DNA of 64,000 nucleotides from positions 1 through 64,000 of the forward strand of contig NZ_JANINM010000538.1 of assembly GCF_024509055.1 (NCBI RefSeq), in the 5' to 3' direction. The DNA comes from Mesorhizobium sp. Lineage in GTDB: Bacteria > Pseudomonadota > Alphaproteobacteria > Rhizobiales > Rhizobiaceae. The position numbers and the translations under genes are program-made. Shown piece after piece: positions 1-9,772 of this stretch. A model generated the notes under the pieces. It made no database searches. It was not told the origin of the DNA and saw nothing but the letters and a program-made list of their open reading frames with translations. Numbering within the stretch: the first letter of the stretch is position 1; the number at the start of each line of letters is the position of its first letter.

Positions 1-1068
1 GCCCAGGTCGGCGACTATCCGGTGGTGCTGGTGCGCGACCAGCAGGGCCGGATCAACGCCTTCCACAATTCCTGCCGCCATCGCGGCAGCCGCGTCTGCA
101 ACGCCGACAAGGGCACGGCGGCGAAGCTTGTCTGCCCCTATCATCAGTGGACCTATGAGCTCGACGGCAAGCTGCTGTTCGCCCGGCAGATGGCGGAAGG
201 CTTCGACAAGAGCCAGTTCGGTCTGAAGCCGGTAGCCTGCGAGAGCGTCGGTGGCTACATCTTCATCTGCCTGGCAAAGGAGCCGGCCGACTTCGCGCCG
301 TTCCGCGCCATGATGGAACCCTATTTCGCGCCGCACCGGTTGACGGAAGCCAAGGTGGCCTACGAGTCGACGATCATCGAGAAGGGCAACTGGAAGCTGG
401 TCTGGGAAAACAACCGCGAGTGCTACCACTGCGCCGCCAACCATCCCGAGCTATGCAAGACGTTTCCGGAGGCGCCGACGGTGATCTTAGCCACGGGTTC
501 TGAAAGCGATCCTGAGGTAGACGCGCTCTGGCAGCGCTGTGAGGCCGCCGGCTTGCCTTCGCGCTTTACCATTGACGAGGCAGGGCAGTACCGAGCCACC
601 CGCGTGCCGCTTCTACGTGATGCGGTGAGCTATACGGCAACAGGGCGGCGTGCGGTTACGAGAAATCTGTCCGACAGCGTAGCGACCGATCGGATCGGCG
701 CTCTCCTGCTCTATCATTATCCGACCACCTGGAACCACGTGCTGGGCGACCACGCGATCACCTTCCGCGTGTTGCCAATCAGCGCGACGGAAACGGCGGT
801 GACGACCAAGTGGCTGGTGCACAAGGATGCCGTCGAAGGTGCTGACTACGATTTGGCCGACTTGATCCACGTCTGGACTGAAACCAATGATGAAGACCGA
901 CGCATCGTCGAGGAAAATGCGTTCGGCATCAATTCGCCAGCGTACGAACCCGGCCCGTACTCGGAATTGCATGAGGGCGGCGTGATTGGGTTTGTCGATT
1001 GGTATACAACTTTCATGGAGCCCCGGTTGCTTGAGGGTGGGAAACCTACGCTGCGCAGCGTTGCCTGA
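1..1068 (+). CDS. Rieske [2Fe-2S] aromatic-ring-hydroxylating/glycine-betaine-demethylase-type oxygenase alpha subunit, 5' truncated by window edge
   Basis: Rieske motif CRHRGSRVC...CPYHQWTYELDG, then catalytic-domain motif NWKLVWENNRECYHCAANHPEL. Frame is open to base 1. Resembles GbcA/stachydrine demethylase. Confidence 0.85.
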   Translation, partial: AQVGDYPVVLVRDQQGRINAFHNSCRHRGSRVCNADKGTAAKLVCPYHQWTYELDGKLLFARQMAEGFDKSQFGLKPVACESVGGYIFICLAKEPADFAPFRAMMEPYFAPHRLTEAKVAYESTIIEKGNWKLVWENNRECYHCAANHPELCKTFPEAPTVILATGSESDPEVDALWQRCEAAGLPSRFTIDEAGQYRATRVPLLRDAVSYTATGRRAVTRNLSDSVATDRIGALLLYHYPTTWNHVLGDHAITFRVLPISATETAVTTKWLVHKDAVEGADYDLADLIHVWTETNDEDRRIVEENAFGINSPAYEPGPYSELHEGGVIGFVDWYTTFMEPRLLEGGKPTLRSVA

Positions 1069-1234
1069 CCTCCACGGGACTAGCCCGGCCGACTACGTCG
1101 CGGCTGGGCCAGTCTCTTCGAGCATCCCGAAACTCTGCTGCCAAGAGGCAGGAAGCCTCTTTAGCTTTTACTGAAATTCTCGTGAGTTGACGTGTTGGCA
1201 AGCCTTCGCCTAACTGAGGCTGACGGTTCCCGAC

Positions 1235-1445
1235 GGGCAGTCCGACGGGAATAATAGGGAACACGGTGCAAGCGCTTCGACCGCGCCTAAGCCGTGGCTG
1301 CACCCGCAACTGTAAGCGGATTGTCTGACATCCTTGTGGTGCGCACATCTCGTGCACCATGCCACTGCAAAAGAGCTTCGCTCTCTGTGGGAAGGTAGAT
1401 GTGAGGCGCAAATCGCGAGCCAGGAGACCTGCCGTCAAGACAGAG
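1235..1445 (+). promoter_or_regulatory. Cobalamin (AdoCbl) riboswitch
   Basis: Conserved core 'gggaacacggtgcaa...ggctgcacccgcaactgtaagcgg...gccactg...gggaagg...gcgagccaggagacctgcc', including the B12 box AGCCAGGAGACCTGCC (~1418-1433). Lies upstream of an ABC uptake operon. Confidence 0.93.
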
Positions 1446-1692
1446 TTCATCATCCCGGACGGGGTTATCCGGATAGGAGCTAAAATGACGGTTTGCGATC
1501 CAAAGCGCCCAAGCAGCGCTCAATTCCTCTTCACGCAAAATCGCCGGCCATATCCTTGAAACGGTCGTCCTAGGAACGCACTCGGTCGCGGTTAGCCCAG
1601 ATCTCCTGCGTGCGCCCGAGACCGCGAGCGCTCTCTGTCTGTTGTCGTTGCAGCTTCGCCGCTGCGCCCACCCACGAACGCCGAGGATAATC

Positions 1693-2721
1693 ATGAACCG
1701 CAACATAATACGAACTGCAGTGTTAGCCGTGACGGCAATTTCGACCAGCCTGTTTGCTGCCGAAGCAAATGCGGCTGCAACCAAATATCCGCTCACCATC
1801 ACAAACTGCGGCCAATCCGTCACCTTCGACAAGGCCCCGGAAAAAACCGTGTCGATCGGCCAGGGCATGACCGAGATCCTGTACTCGCTTGGATTGGCGG
1901 ACAAGATCGTCGGGACCGCGGTCTGGGTCGGCCCGGTGCTGCCGGCTTACGCGGATGCCAACAAGAAGATAAAGCGCCTCGCCGACAACGACCCCAGCTT
2001 CGAGGCCGTCGTCGGGCAGGAGCCGAACCTCGTCGCCGCCGAGTTCGAGTGGCATGTCGGCGCCCAGGGGTCGGTGGGCAAACGCGAGCAGTTCTCGGCG
2101 CTCGGGATCAACACCTACATTGCTCCCGCGGACTGCGTTGCCAAGATCAACACCGACGGCGGCGACGGCGTGCGCAAGGAACTGTTCACGATGGACCTGA
2201 TCTATCAGGAGATCGGCGAACTGGCTCAGATATACGACGTGCAGGATCGCGGCGATGCGCTGATTGCATCGCTCAAGAAGCGTGAAGCGGATGCCGTCGC
2301 GTCGCTGGGCGGGTCGGCCAAGGACCTCCCGATCGTCTTCTGGTTTTCCAGCAAGGAAGTTAAGGGCGACGCCTTCATCGCCGGAAAGAACAGCGCACCC
2401 GCCTACATCCTGAAGACGCTGGGCGCAAAGAATGTCGTGACGACGGAGGAGGAATGGCCGCTGGTCGGATGGGAGACGATTTCTCAGGCCAATCCGGCCG
2501 TGATCGTCATTGCCACCATGGACCGCCGCCGTTACGCCGCTGACGATCCGAAGGTCAAAATCGACTTTTTGGAAAAGGACCCCGTCACCAGCCAACTCGA
2601 CGCGGTGAAAAACAAGCACTTCGTTGAGATGGATGCGCAATCGATGAATCCTACGATCCGCACCATTGACGGCATCGAAACCCTGGCTGCCGGGATCAAG
2701 TCCTTTGGGCTTGTGAAGTGA
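1693..2721 (+). CDS. Periplasmic substrate-binding protein of a BtuF/FecB-like metal-chelate ABC transporter
   Basis: Signal peptide MNRNIIRTAVLAVTAISTSLFAAEANA, then 'ITNCGQSVTFDKAPEKTVSIGQGMTEILYSLGL'. Downstream of a cobalamin riboswitch. ATG at 1693 preferred to 1642. Confidence 0.85.
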   Translation: MNRNIIRTAVLAVTAISTSLFAAEANAAATKYPLTITNCGQSVTFDKAPEKTVSIGQGMTEILYSLGLADKIVGTAVWVGPVLPAYADANKKIKRLADNDPSFEAVVGQEPNLVAAEFEWHVGAQGSVGKREQFSALGINTYIAPADCVAKINTDGGDGVRKELFTMDLIYQEIGELAQIYDVQDRGDALIASLKKREADAVASLGGSAKDLPIVFWFSSKEVKGDAFIAGKNSAPAYILKTLGAKNVVTTEEEWPLVGWETISQANPAVIVIATMDRRRYAADDPKVKIDFLEKDPVTSQLDAVKNKHFVEMDAQSMNPTIRTIDGIETLAAGIKSFGLVK

Positions 2722-3758
2722 GCCACGGCATTTTGGCCCGGCATGGATGGGGAGCACTTGCGGCATTCTCCATCCTGGCGGTCGTCGCGCTCGGTGTTGC
2801 GATCAGTCTCGCCGTTTCAATCGGCGAGATTTCCATTCCTGTCGACACCACCATCAAGGCAGTAGCGAACCGCCTTCTAGGAACGACATTCCAATTGAGC
2901 CGCATCCATGAGGGTATCGTCTGGGACTATCGCCTGAGCCGTGCCTTGGTGGCGGCGAGCGCAGGAGCGGCCCTGGCGGTTTCGGGCGCCATCCTTCAGG
3001 CCATGCTGCGCAATCCGCTGGCTGAGCCCTACGTGCTTGGCATCTCGGCAGGCGCGTCAACCGGCGCCGTTGCGGTGATGATCCTTGGCTTCGGCTACGG
3101 GGTGCTCACGCTTTCAACAGGCGCATTTGTGGGCGCGGTGGTGGCCTTCGTGATGGTGTCCCTGCTTGCCGCCGGCGCCGGCGGAGGCTCGGATCGCATT
3201 ATCCTGGCCGGCGTTGCCGGCTCGCAGATGTTCAATGCCCTGACGTCCTACATCGTGACCACGTCAGCCAATGCCGAACAGGCACGCGGCGTCATGTTCT
3301 GGCTGCTGGGCAGTCTTTCGGGCGTGCGATGGCCAGATGTCTATCTCGCCGGCCCAGTCGCCATAGGCGGCTTCGCGCTATGCATGCTTTACGCTCGGGC
3401 TCTCGATGCCTTCACCTTCGGGGCGGATGCCGCTGCCGCGCTTGGCATCCCGGTCATGCGCGTACGCCTCGTCCTACTCGGCCTGACTGCCCTTTTGACG
3501 GCTACGATGGTGAGCATCGTCGGCTCGATCGGCTTCGTGGGGCTCGTCATTCCACATGCCGCACGGTTCCTGGTCGGTCCTGGTCATGGCCGTCTGTTAC
3601 CCGCGACTGCAATGACAGGTGCGATATTCATGGTGCTCGCCGATATCGTATCGCGGATCATTATCCCGCAGCAGATTCTGCCGATCGGCGTTGTCACGGC
3701 TCTCTTTGGTGCTCCTGCATTCGCCTTCATCCTCTACAGGGCGAGGCAATCCGTATGA
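2718..3758 (+). CDS. FecCD/BtuC-family ABC transporter permease
   Basis: 'SGAILQAMLRNPLAEPYVLGISAGAS' and 'GFVGLVIPHAARFLVGPGHGRLLPATAMTGA'. GTGA overlap with the upstream gene. Confidence 0.9.
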   Translation: MSHGILARHGWGALAAFSILAVVALGVAISLAVSIGEISIPVDTTIKAVANRLLGTTFQLSRIHEGIVWDYRLSRALVAASAGAALAVSGAILQAMLRNPLAEPYVLGISAGASTGAVAVMILGFGYGVLTLSTGAFVGAVVAFVMVSLLAAGAGGGSDRIILAGVAGSQMFNALTSYIVTTSANAEQARGVMFWLLGSLSGVRWPDVYLAGPVAIGGFALCMLYARALDAFTFGADAAAALGIPVMRVRLVLLGLTALLTATMVSIVGSIGFVGLVIPHAARFLVGPGHGRLLPATAMTGAIFMVLADIVSRIIIPQQILPIGVVTALFGAPAFAFILYRARQSV

Positions 3759-4525
3759 GCATCTCTGTTCGTGACGTGCATTGGGGCACGAACGGCGTCC
3801 TGATCGTCGACGGGGTCAGCCTCGATTTGGCCACTGGCAAAACCCTTGGGCTTCTCGGCCCGAACGGTTCTGGGAAGTCCAGTCTTCTTCGCCTGATCTG
3901 CCGGCTTCGGAAGGTCAGAAGCGGTGTCATCACGCTCGGCGAGACAGAGCTTTCGAGCATGAGCAGGCTCGACATCGCCAAGCGTGTTGCACTGGTGGAG
4001 CAGCAGGCAACCACGGAAGCACGCGTGACCGTGCTGGATGTGGTGCGCCTCGGCCGCACGCCGCATCGAGGGCCAATTGCGCCCTGGAACGCCAGAGACG
4101 ACGAGGCGGTGACGAATGCCCTCAACTATGTTGGCATGACAGGCAAGGCCCAACAGCTCTGGCATACCCTGTCGGGCGGTGAACGCCAGCGTGTGCACAT
4201 CGCTCGAGCGCTCGCTCAAACGCCGACGGAGTTGCTCCTCGACGAACCGACCAATCACCTGGATATCCAGCACCAGCTGGAAATCTTGTCCCTGGTGACC
4301 AAGCTGCCGGCGACAAGCATTATTGCGCTGCACGATCTCAATCTCGCATCGATGTTCTGCGATTCCGTAGCGGTGCTCAGTCGCGGCCGTGTTGTCGCGT
4401 CCGGCGCGGCGGAGGATGTGCTTTCCGAGGACCTGCTTGCCGACGTGTTCGGCGTGAGGGTCCGCGTCGAGCGCTCGCCCCACCACGGTCGCCATCACAT
4501 TCATTATCTTGGACGGGTGACGTGA
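3755..4525 (+). CDS. ABC transporter ATP-binding protein (FecE/BtuD-like)
   Basis: Walker A GPNGSGKSS, signature LSGGERQRVHIARALAQ, Walker B LLLDEPTNHLD. ATG at 3755 overlaps the permease stop (ATGA). Confidence 0.9.
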   Translation: MSISVRDVHWGTNGVLIVDGVSLDLATGKTLGLLGPNGSGKSSLLRLICRLRKVRSGVITLGETELSSMSRLDIAKRVALVEQQATTEARVTVLDVVRLGRTPHRGPIAPWNARDDEAVTNALNYVGMTGKAQQLWHTLSGGERQRVHIARALAQTPTELLLDEPTNHLDIQHQLEILSLVTKLPATSIIALHDLNLASMFCDSVAVLSRGRVVASGAAEDVLSEDLLADVFGVRVRVERSPHHGRHHIHYLGRVT

Positions 4526-5301
4526 CCGCTCAAAATTTCAGCCTGAAAGATGAAATCAGGGAATACTGGTCCAAACGTTCCGAAACGTTCGACGTGGCGT
4601 TCGGGCACAGGATACCCCGAGGCCCTGAATTTGATGCCTGGCAGAAGCAGATCAGGGATCATCTGGGCCCGAAGCCATTGCGCGTTCTGGAACTGGCATG
4701 CGGAACCGGCGAGGTTACCGCACTCATTCATGACCTCGGCCATGACGTGACCGCGCTCGACTTTTCAGAAGCCATGCTTGCGGTCGCCAAGACCAAACAA
4801 GCGGCGAAGGATCGGCTCCGATTTTTACTGGCCGATGCCGAAAATCCCATGGAGCCTGAGGCAAGCTACGACGCGATCATATGCAGGCATTTAGTATGGA
4901 CGCTCACTGATCCGGCTAAGGCTTTCAACGAATGGCATAGCCTCCTGAGACCAGGAGGAATTCTTCTCATCTTTGACGGAGATTGGGCCAAGCCGACGAG
5001 CTTGGGACGAGTGGCGTCCAGCCTCATATCGATGATCGATCGCTTTCAAGGTGAAGACGCTTACTACGACGGAGCCATGGGCGACCGTCACTCTGCGATC
5101 ATGACGCAACTTCCGTTTGGGTCTGGTTTGGTTCCTGGTCGCATCCTGCCGCTTCTCGCTGAGGCTGGTTTCGAGGGCTTCCAGGTGGCAAGCCATTCGC
5201 CAATAGCCAAGGCTCAACGAACGCAAGCGAATTGGCGCAACTGGCTGCGAACCTTTGTGTACCGGCGCTTCATTCTCCTCGCTACAGCCAAGGCGATTTG
5301 A
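4522..5301 (+). CDS. Class I SAM-dependent methyltransferase
   Basis: 'VLELACGTGEVTALI...ALDFSEAMLAVAK...FLLADAENP'. GTGA overlap with the ATPase gene, so co-transcribed. Confidence 0.85.
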   Translation: MTAQNFSLKDEIREYWSKRSETFDVAFGHRIPRGPEFDAWQKQIRDHLGPKPLRVLELACGTGEVTALIHDLGHDVTALDFSEAMLAVAKTKQAAKDRLRFLLADAENPMEPEASYDAIICRHLVWTLTDPAKAFNEWHSLLRPGGILLIFDGDWAKPTSLGRVASSLISMIDRFQGEDAYYDGAMGDRHSAIMTQLPFGSGLVPGRILPLLAEAGFEGFQVASHSPIAKAQRTQANWRNWLRTFVYRRFILLATAKAI

Positions 5302-5755
5302 GGGAAGGCAGCGCTCGATAGACTATCCATCACGTTGGCCATCCCACCAAACAGCAGATTCAGCATCACCATCTCTGCGCTTGCTGCCAGAGAGTTTCTT
5401 GGCAGCCGATGCTCAAGCGCTCGGAGGTTGAGATCGTCCAGTCCTGACAGATGATCGTCGATCGCCGGTATGGCATCGCGGAATTCCACCATCAACTCGA
5501 CCGCAGCGACCTGCGTCAGCGGCACCTTCCGCAGGGGACCAAAATATGCCGCCGAGCGGCCTGCTAAAATATGTTAGCTTTGCTTAACCGCGCCGATAGC
5601 CGAAAATTGCCGGCAGGAAATCCAGCCTGGTCGCCTAATCCGCTGCCGCATCGAACTAGGCGGTGATAGGATACGAGGATTGAGGTTTCAAACGCGTCGT
5701 CCGGTGCACGGGACTATTGCGGCGCCACGTGCCCGGCGGATCATTCGAGAAGACA

Positions 5756-6361
5756 ATGAGCAAGTACAAGGACCATCGAGATCAGCGCCGGCATCGGCAT
5801 CACGATGAGGACGCTCGCTTTTCAGAGAGGACACCAGAACCGAGCTACTTCCAGCAGCGGCCGGCCGTCGTTGCCGCGATTCAAGCCGACGCAGAAGTAG
5901 TATGGTTCAATTCAGGAAAAGGCTTTGGCTTCGTCAAGCTCGTAGACGGTGCTGAGGTTTACCTGCACATGCGTGCCCTGGAGATGGTCGGAAAACCCGA
6001 CCTTTCAGAGGGTATGCGTCTCAAAGTGACGGTCGAAGAAACGCCGCGGGGCCGTCAGGTCGCGCAGGTGCTCGAGGTTGGCGACACTGTTTCGAAGGTT
6101 CGTGCGGACAGCGGCCGTCCCACAGGGGCTTTGGGCGGGAGCAGGTCGCAGCTGAAGAGCGAAGGAACCGTCAAATGGTACAATCCCGAAAAAGGATTTG
6201 GCTTTATCGCTCCCTCTAACGGCGACAGGGACATCTTCGTCCATGCGACCGCACTGGCCCGGTCGGGGCTCAGTGCGCTCGCGGAGGGGCAGAAGGTCGT
6301 TGTGGAATGCGGGCAAGGTAAGAAAGGCCTGGAAGTCCAAAGTATACGCCTTGAGGGGTGA
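5756..6361 (+). CDS. Protein with two cold-shock domains
   Basis: Two CSD cores: 'AEVVWFNSGKGFGFVKLVDGAEVYLHMRAL' and 'GTVKWYNPEKGFGFIAPSNGDRDIFVHATAL'. His/Arg-rich N-terminus. Confidence 0.88.
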   Translation: MSKYKDHRDQRRHRHHDEDARFSERTPEPSYFQQRPAVVAAIQADAEVVWFNSGKGFGFVKLVDGAEVYLHMRALEMVGKPDLSEGMRLKVTVEETPRGRQVAQVLEVGDTVSKVRADSGRPTGALGGSRSQLKSEGTVKWYNPEKGFGFIAPSNGDRDIFVHATALARSGLSALAEGQKVVVECGQGKKGLEVQSIRLEG

Positions 6362-6558
6362 GGACCTGCCATCGGACCCCAGACTGGGATCATGTCGGAC
6401 TGTCTAATTGGCCACACGATCGGCAGGTACCGCGCCGATGATCCCCTGTTCGCTCTAGGGCAACGCGGCAACTTCATTCGAGTTAGCCGCGGCTCGATAT
6501 GCAAGTTCTCACATTAACTGCGCGATGAGGGCGACAACGAAGGGAAAGGACTAGACGA

Positions 6559-7350
6559 ATGCACGTAATGTCGCTTCTCAAGACGGAAATGTTCGACATC
6601 TCGATAAATGGTCGACCTGCCTCGGTGGAGGACCTATTCCCGGGCTGGAACCAACACGACCGATTTGGGCTCGTCATCGACGAAGCTTTCGGCGGGATCG
6701 GTGCGACGCATTTGCTCCAGTTGGGTATGACCGCCTACTACGATGTCAAGCCATCACGTCGTACCACGCTGACGGTCTACCCGGAGATTTATGCGTTTCA
6801 CATCGGCAAGGGCCACGGAGCCCACGCCCATTATGACTTCTGGCCAGCCAGGCGGGAGGTCATTTTAGCAACTAACGATCATCGTGAAATCCTGGACGCT
6901 ATCAACGATCGTGGAATAACCCGCCTCGCGGTTCCCGACCGTCCGATGCGTAATGTTGTCCATCGGCCAAAAGAAGAGGATGCCGCCTTCGATCGGATTG
7001 CCTCCGCGTTTGTTTATGATTCGTCGGGGCGGGCAGCTGGGTCGGACGTGACGATAGCCGGCAAGGACAAGCGTACAGAGTACAATCCCACTCAGACTCT
7101 TCGGCCCCTTTCGGAGTTGCGATTGAATCGGATCTCTTCGGCGACAGGGCGTCCCATGAAGGAAGCGGACGACACCTTTCTTCACTGGATAGTTGAACGT
7201 GACGCTGACGTGACGGATGAGGATCGCGCATTCGCTCGAGCGCGCCGAGAGCTAGTAAAGACCGGAGGTCTCGGCTCGGAAGCCTATCGTCGAGTACCTG
7301 TTGCAGAAGCACTGAAGCGCCTCGCATCAGCAGGTCGTGGGGACGCATGA
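6559..7350 (+). CDS. Hypothetical protein, 263 aa
   Basis: Long ORF without competing frames of similar quality. No domain recognised. Confidence 0.55.
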   Translation: MHVMSLLKTEMFDISINGRPASVEDLFPGWNQHDRFGLVIDEAFGGIGATHLLQLGMTAYYDVKPSRRTTLTVYPEIYAFHIGKGHGAHAHYDFWPARREVILATNDHREILDAINDRGITRLAVPDRPMRNVVHRPKEEDAAFDRIASAFVYDSSGRAAGSDVTIAGKDKRTEYNPTQTLRPLSELRLNRISSATGRPMKEADDTFLHWIVERDADVTDEDRAFARARRELVKTGGLGSEAYRRVPVAEALKRLASAGRGDA

Positions 7351-7643
7351 TCTACATACAGGGGAGACGTAGCTAGCCTGCGACGGCTTAGTAGAACTGC
7401 AGGACCTATATCAGCGAGCAAATGTTCCGTCCCGGCGAATGGTCCAGTCTTGCGGCCTTCCAAAGGAGGATATTGCGATCCGCGGATTTGCAGCATTGAA
7501 CGATAGCTCGCGCTTCACTCGCTCGAAGTCGATCCCGCTGGCCTGCTAAGTGGCTTGCGCCGATAATCAGCACGGCGTTGGTCTCCCTTTCATAAACCTG
7601 TTCTGCTACTCCCGTCGTTCCAGGGATTGGGGCGCGAGCAGAA

Positions 7644-9320
7644 ATGGGTCAGCGTAATGCCATCGACTCGTGGCGCGAAATACGCCTTCAGGTTCTGGAG
7701 CGTGACAACCATCGCTGCGTTTCGTGCTCGACCCCGGTGAGGTCGGCAGAAGCGGACATCCATCATCTTTTGCCCAGGTCGATGGGGGGAACGGACGAGC
7801 TCTCCAACCTGATTACTCTCTGCGATGGCTGTCATGCCGTCCATCACCCCAACCTGGCCGGTGGTCTCGCGAGGCGGATTATTGAGCGATGGGCGGCCAG
7901 GCTTGCCCGTTGGTTGGACACCGAGGGCACGGTTTCTGAGGGCGTTGGCAACTTCGGCCCGGTCCTTCGTCTTTTCGGAAAGGATCGCTTCCGGGAAGGT
8001 CAGCTGCCGATCGTGTTGGCCGCTCTCGCTGGAAAATCTGTCCTGGTCGTCAGTCCGACTGGATCAGGCAAGACCCTTTGCTTCCAGCTTCCTGCCGTCC
8101 TCCGTAGTGGCCTGACCATGGTTGTCAGCCCCCTGAAAACGCTGATGTCGGAACAGGTGTCCGATCTGCTGGCGAGGAAGGTCCCTGCCACCTTCATCAA
8201 TAGCGACCTGAGCATTGAAGAGAAACAGACCCGTTTTTCAATGCTCGAAAGGGGCGCGATCAAGTTGCTCTATCTGGCTCCCGAGCGCTTCTTCGTCAGG
8301 AGCGAGAGCGAACGTGCTCGCCTGAAGCAGACGCAGCCTTCGTTCATCGTCGTGGACGAGGCCCACTGCGTCGATCAATGGGGCAGGGACTTCCGGCGGG
8401 AATACGGCCGGCTGAAGGAAGTTCGTGAAAAGCTTGGTGCACCACCAGTCCTTGCGTTCACTGCGACCGCTGGGCGCGAGATGCAGCAGCGCATCCTGCT
8501 GTCGCTTGGGATCGAGGACGTTGAGGTCTTTGTCCGGGATGTCGACAGACCAAACATTGCGCTCCTTCGCTGGCGATGCGCCGCCGAACAGCGGGCAGGG
8601 GAAATCGCATCTCTCCTGCGACTGCGAGAGCTCAAGGGACAGAAGGCGATGGTGTTCGTGCCGTCGACGAAGGTCGGAGAGGAATTACAAACTGCGCTCG
8701 GCAATTTGGGGCTCGACGTGCCCCTCTATCATTCCAAGCTGGGGAACGCGTGGGAGCGGCAGGAACTCGTCAAGAGGTTCCTTGGGCAGAGCAAGCCACC
8801 CTTAGACCAGATCATCTGCACCAATGCCTTTGGCATGGGGCTCGACGTGCCGAATGTCCGTCTGGTAATCCATTGGCAGCAGTCGGCCTCGGTTGAAGAC
8901 CAACTGCAGGAGTTCGGCCGAGCCGGAAGGGATGGAAAGGCTGCCGTGGCAGTTATGTTCCACACTGGGGCGAGCGTCGGCCGCGATATCTCGCGGCTGC
9001 GTTTCATGGCCGAAAAAACGGTGGAGGCTGCACACGTCCCTGGGCTCGACTTGGAGCAGATGCTGGAACAGCGCTATCGCCAGATTGATCAGGTCGCCGA
9101 GATGATGAAGGCGCGAGCCTGCATGCGCGCTTCAATCTCAGAGTATTTTCAGGGGCCGAAGACCACTCGGCGGCCAAGCCTTTCAATCAGGATTCTTGAT
9201 TGGGCATTCGGCGCGCGAACAAAATCTCGGCGTTTCCGAGCCTGTTGCGATCATTGCGACAAGGCGGAGATCAAGCGCCGCGGCGCAGCGCGATACGTTG
9301 CCCGGGTGATTGCTGGTTAG
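7644..9320 (+). CDS. N-terminal HNH domain fused to a RecQ-family DEAH-box helicase
   Basis: N-term 'VLERDNHRCVSCSTPVRSAEADIHHLLPRSMGGTDELSNLITLCDGCHAVHH' (HNH). Then Walker A 'VVSPTGSGKTLCFQLPA', 'VVDEAHCVDQWGRDFRREY', 'AFGMGLDVPNVRLVIHW', 'QEFGRAGRDGK' (RecQ). Cys-containing C-terminus. Confidence 0.92.
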   Translation: MGQRNAIDSWREIRLQVLERDNHRCVSCSTPVRSAEADIHHLLPRSMGGTDELSNLITLCDGCHAVHHPNLAGGLARRIIERWAARLARWLDTEGTVSEGVGNFGPVLRLFGKDRFREGQLPIVLAALAGKSVLVVSPTGSGKTLCFQLPAVLRSGLTMVVSPLKTLMSEQVSDLLARKVPATFINSDLSIEEKQTRFSMLERGAIKLLYLAPERFFVRSESERARLKQTQPSFIVVDEAHCVDQWGRDFRREYGRLKEVREKLGAPPVLAFTATAGREMQQRILLSLGIEDVEVFVRDVDRPNIALLRWRCAAEQRAGEIASLLRLRELKGQKAMVFVPSTKVGEELQTALGNLGLDVPLYHSKLGNAWERQELVKRFLGQSKPPLDQIICTNAFGMGLDVPNVRLVIHWQQSASVEDQLQEFGRAGRDGKAAVAVMFHTGASVGRDISRLRFMAEKTVEAAHVPGLDLEQMLEQRYRQIDQVAEMMKARACMRASISEYFQGPKTTRRPSLSIRILDWAFGARTKSRRFRACCDHCDKAEIKRRGAARYVARVIAG

Positions 9321-9772
9321 GTTTTCACAAGGGTCGATGCTAGTTGGCTGCTGCCGCCGGGTTGGGAAATGTTTTCCTGAGTTCTTTGTTGAACCCCCCC
9401 TATGAGGATTCGATAATGGTTCCCAAGCCAACTGCGTCTCATCTGACGAAAATGGCGCGTTTGCATCGCCAACGCTACCGGCGAGGTTGTTGGATCGCAG
9501 CCCGAAAGTCGTGAATTGAGCTGAGTAGCAACCGCAACCGAATGCCGTGTTTTGACGGCCGATCGCGCTGCTGCGCACCAGCGCGTTTCCACCATTGGTC
9601 AAACCGATTTTCATAGCGAGGTCCGTCCAAACCCGGCGCCACCGACGCCGGCGTTCTCGCTAGCATATTTGCCCTCGACGACGGACGTCTCGACGCCGGC
9701 CCATTGCCTGCAGATGGCAGAGCAGTTGCGGCGTCAAGAAAATTTTGGAACTGCCTTGAGCGTGACTGCGCC

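Noticed and set aside
1287-1904. 205-aa minus-strand ORF over the riboswitch
   Set aside because: Overlaps a well-supported cobalamin riboswitch and the binding-protein 5' end on the opposite strand; no protein motif.
1723-2766. 347-aa minus-strand ORF
   Set aside because: Antisense to the riboswitch-controlled binding protein; shadow ORF.
5214-5525. 103-aa minus-strand ORF after the methyltransferase
   Set aside because: Overlaps the end of the methyltransferase gene and shows no recognisable motif; could be a gene fragment but not supportable.
9320-9772. Possible IS/transposase remnant between recQ and the AGE-family gene
   Set aside because: No transposase motifs or terminal inverted repeats seen; only the GGGAAATGTTTTCC motif stands out.
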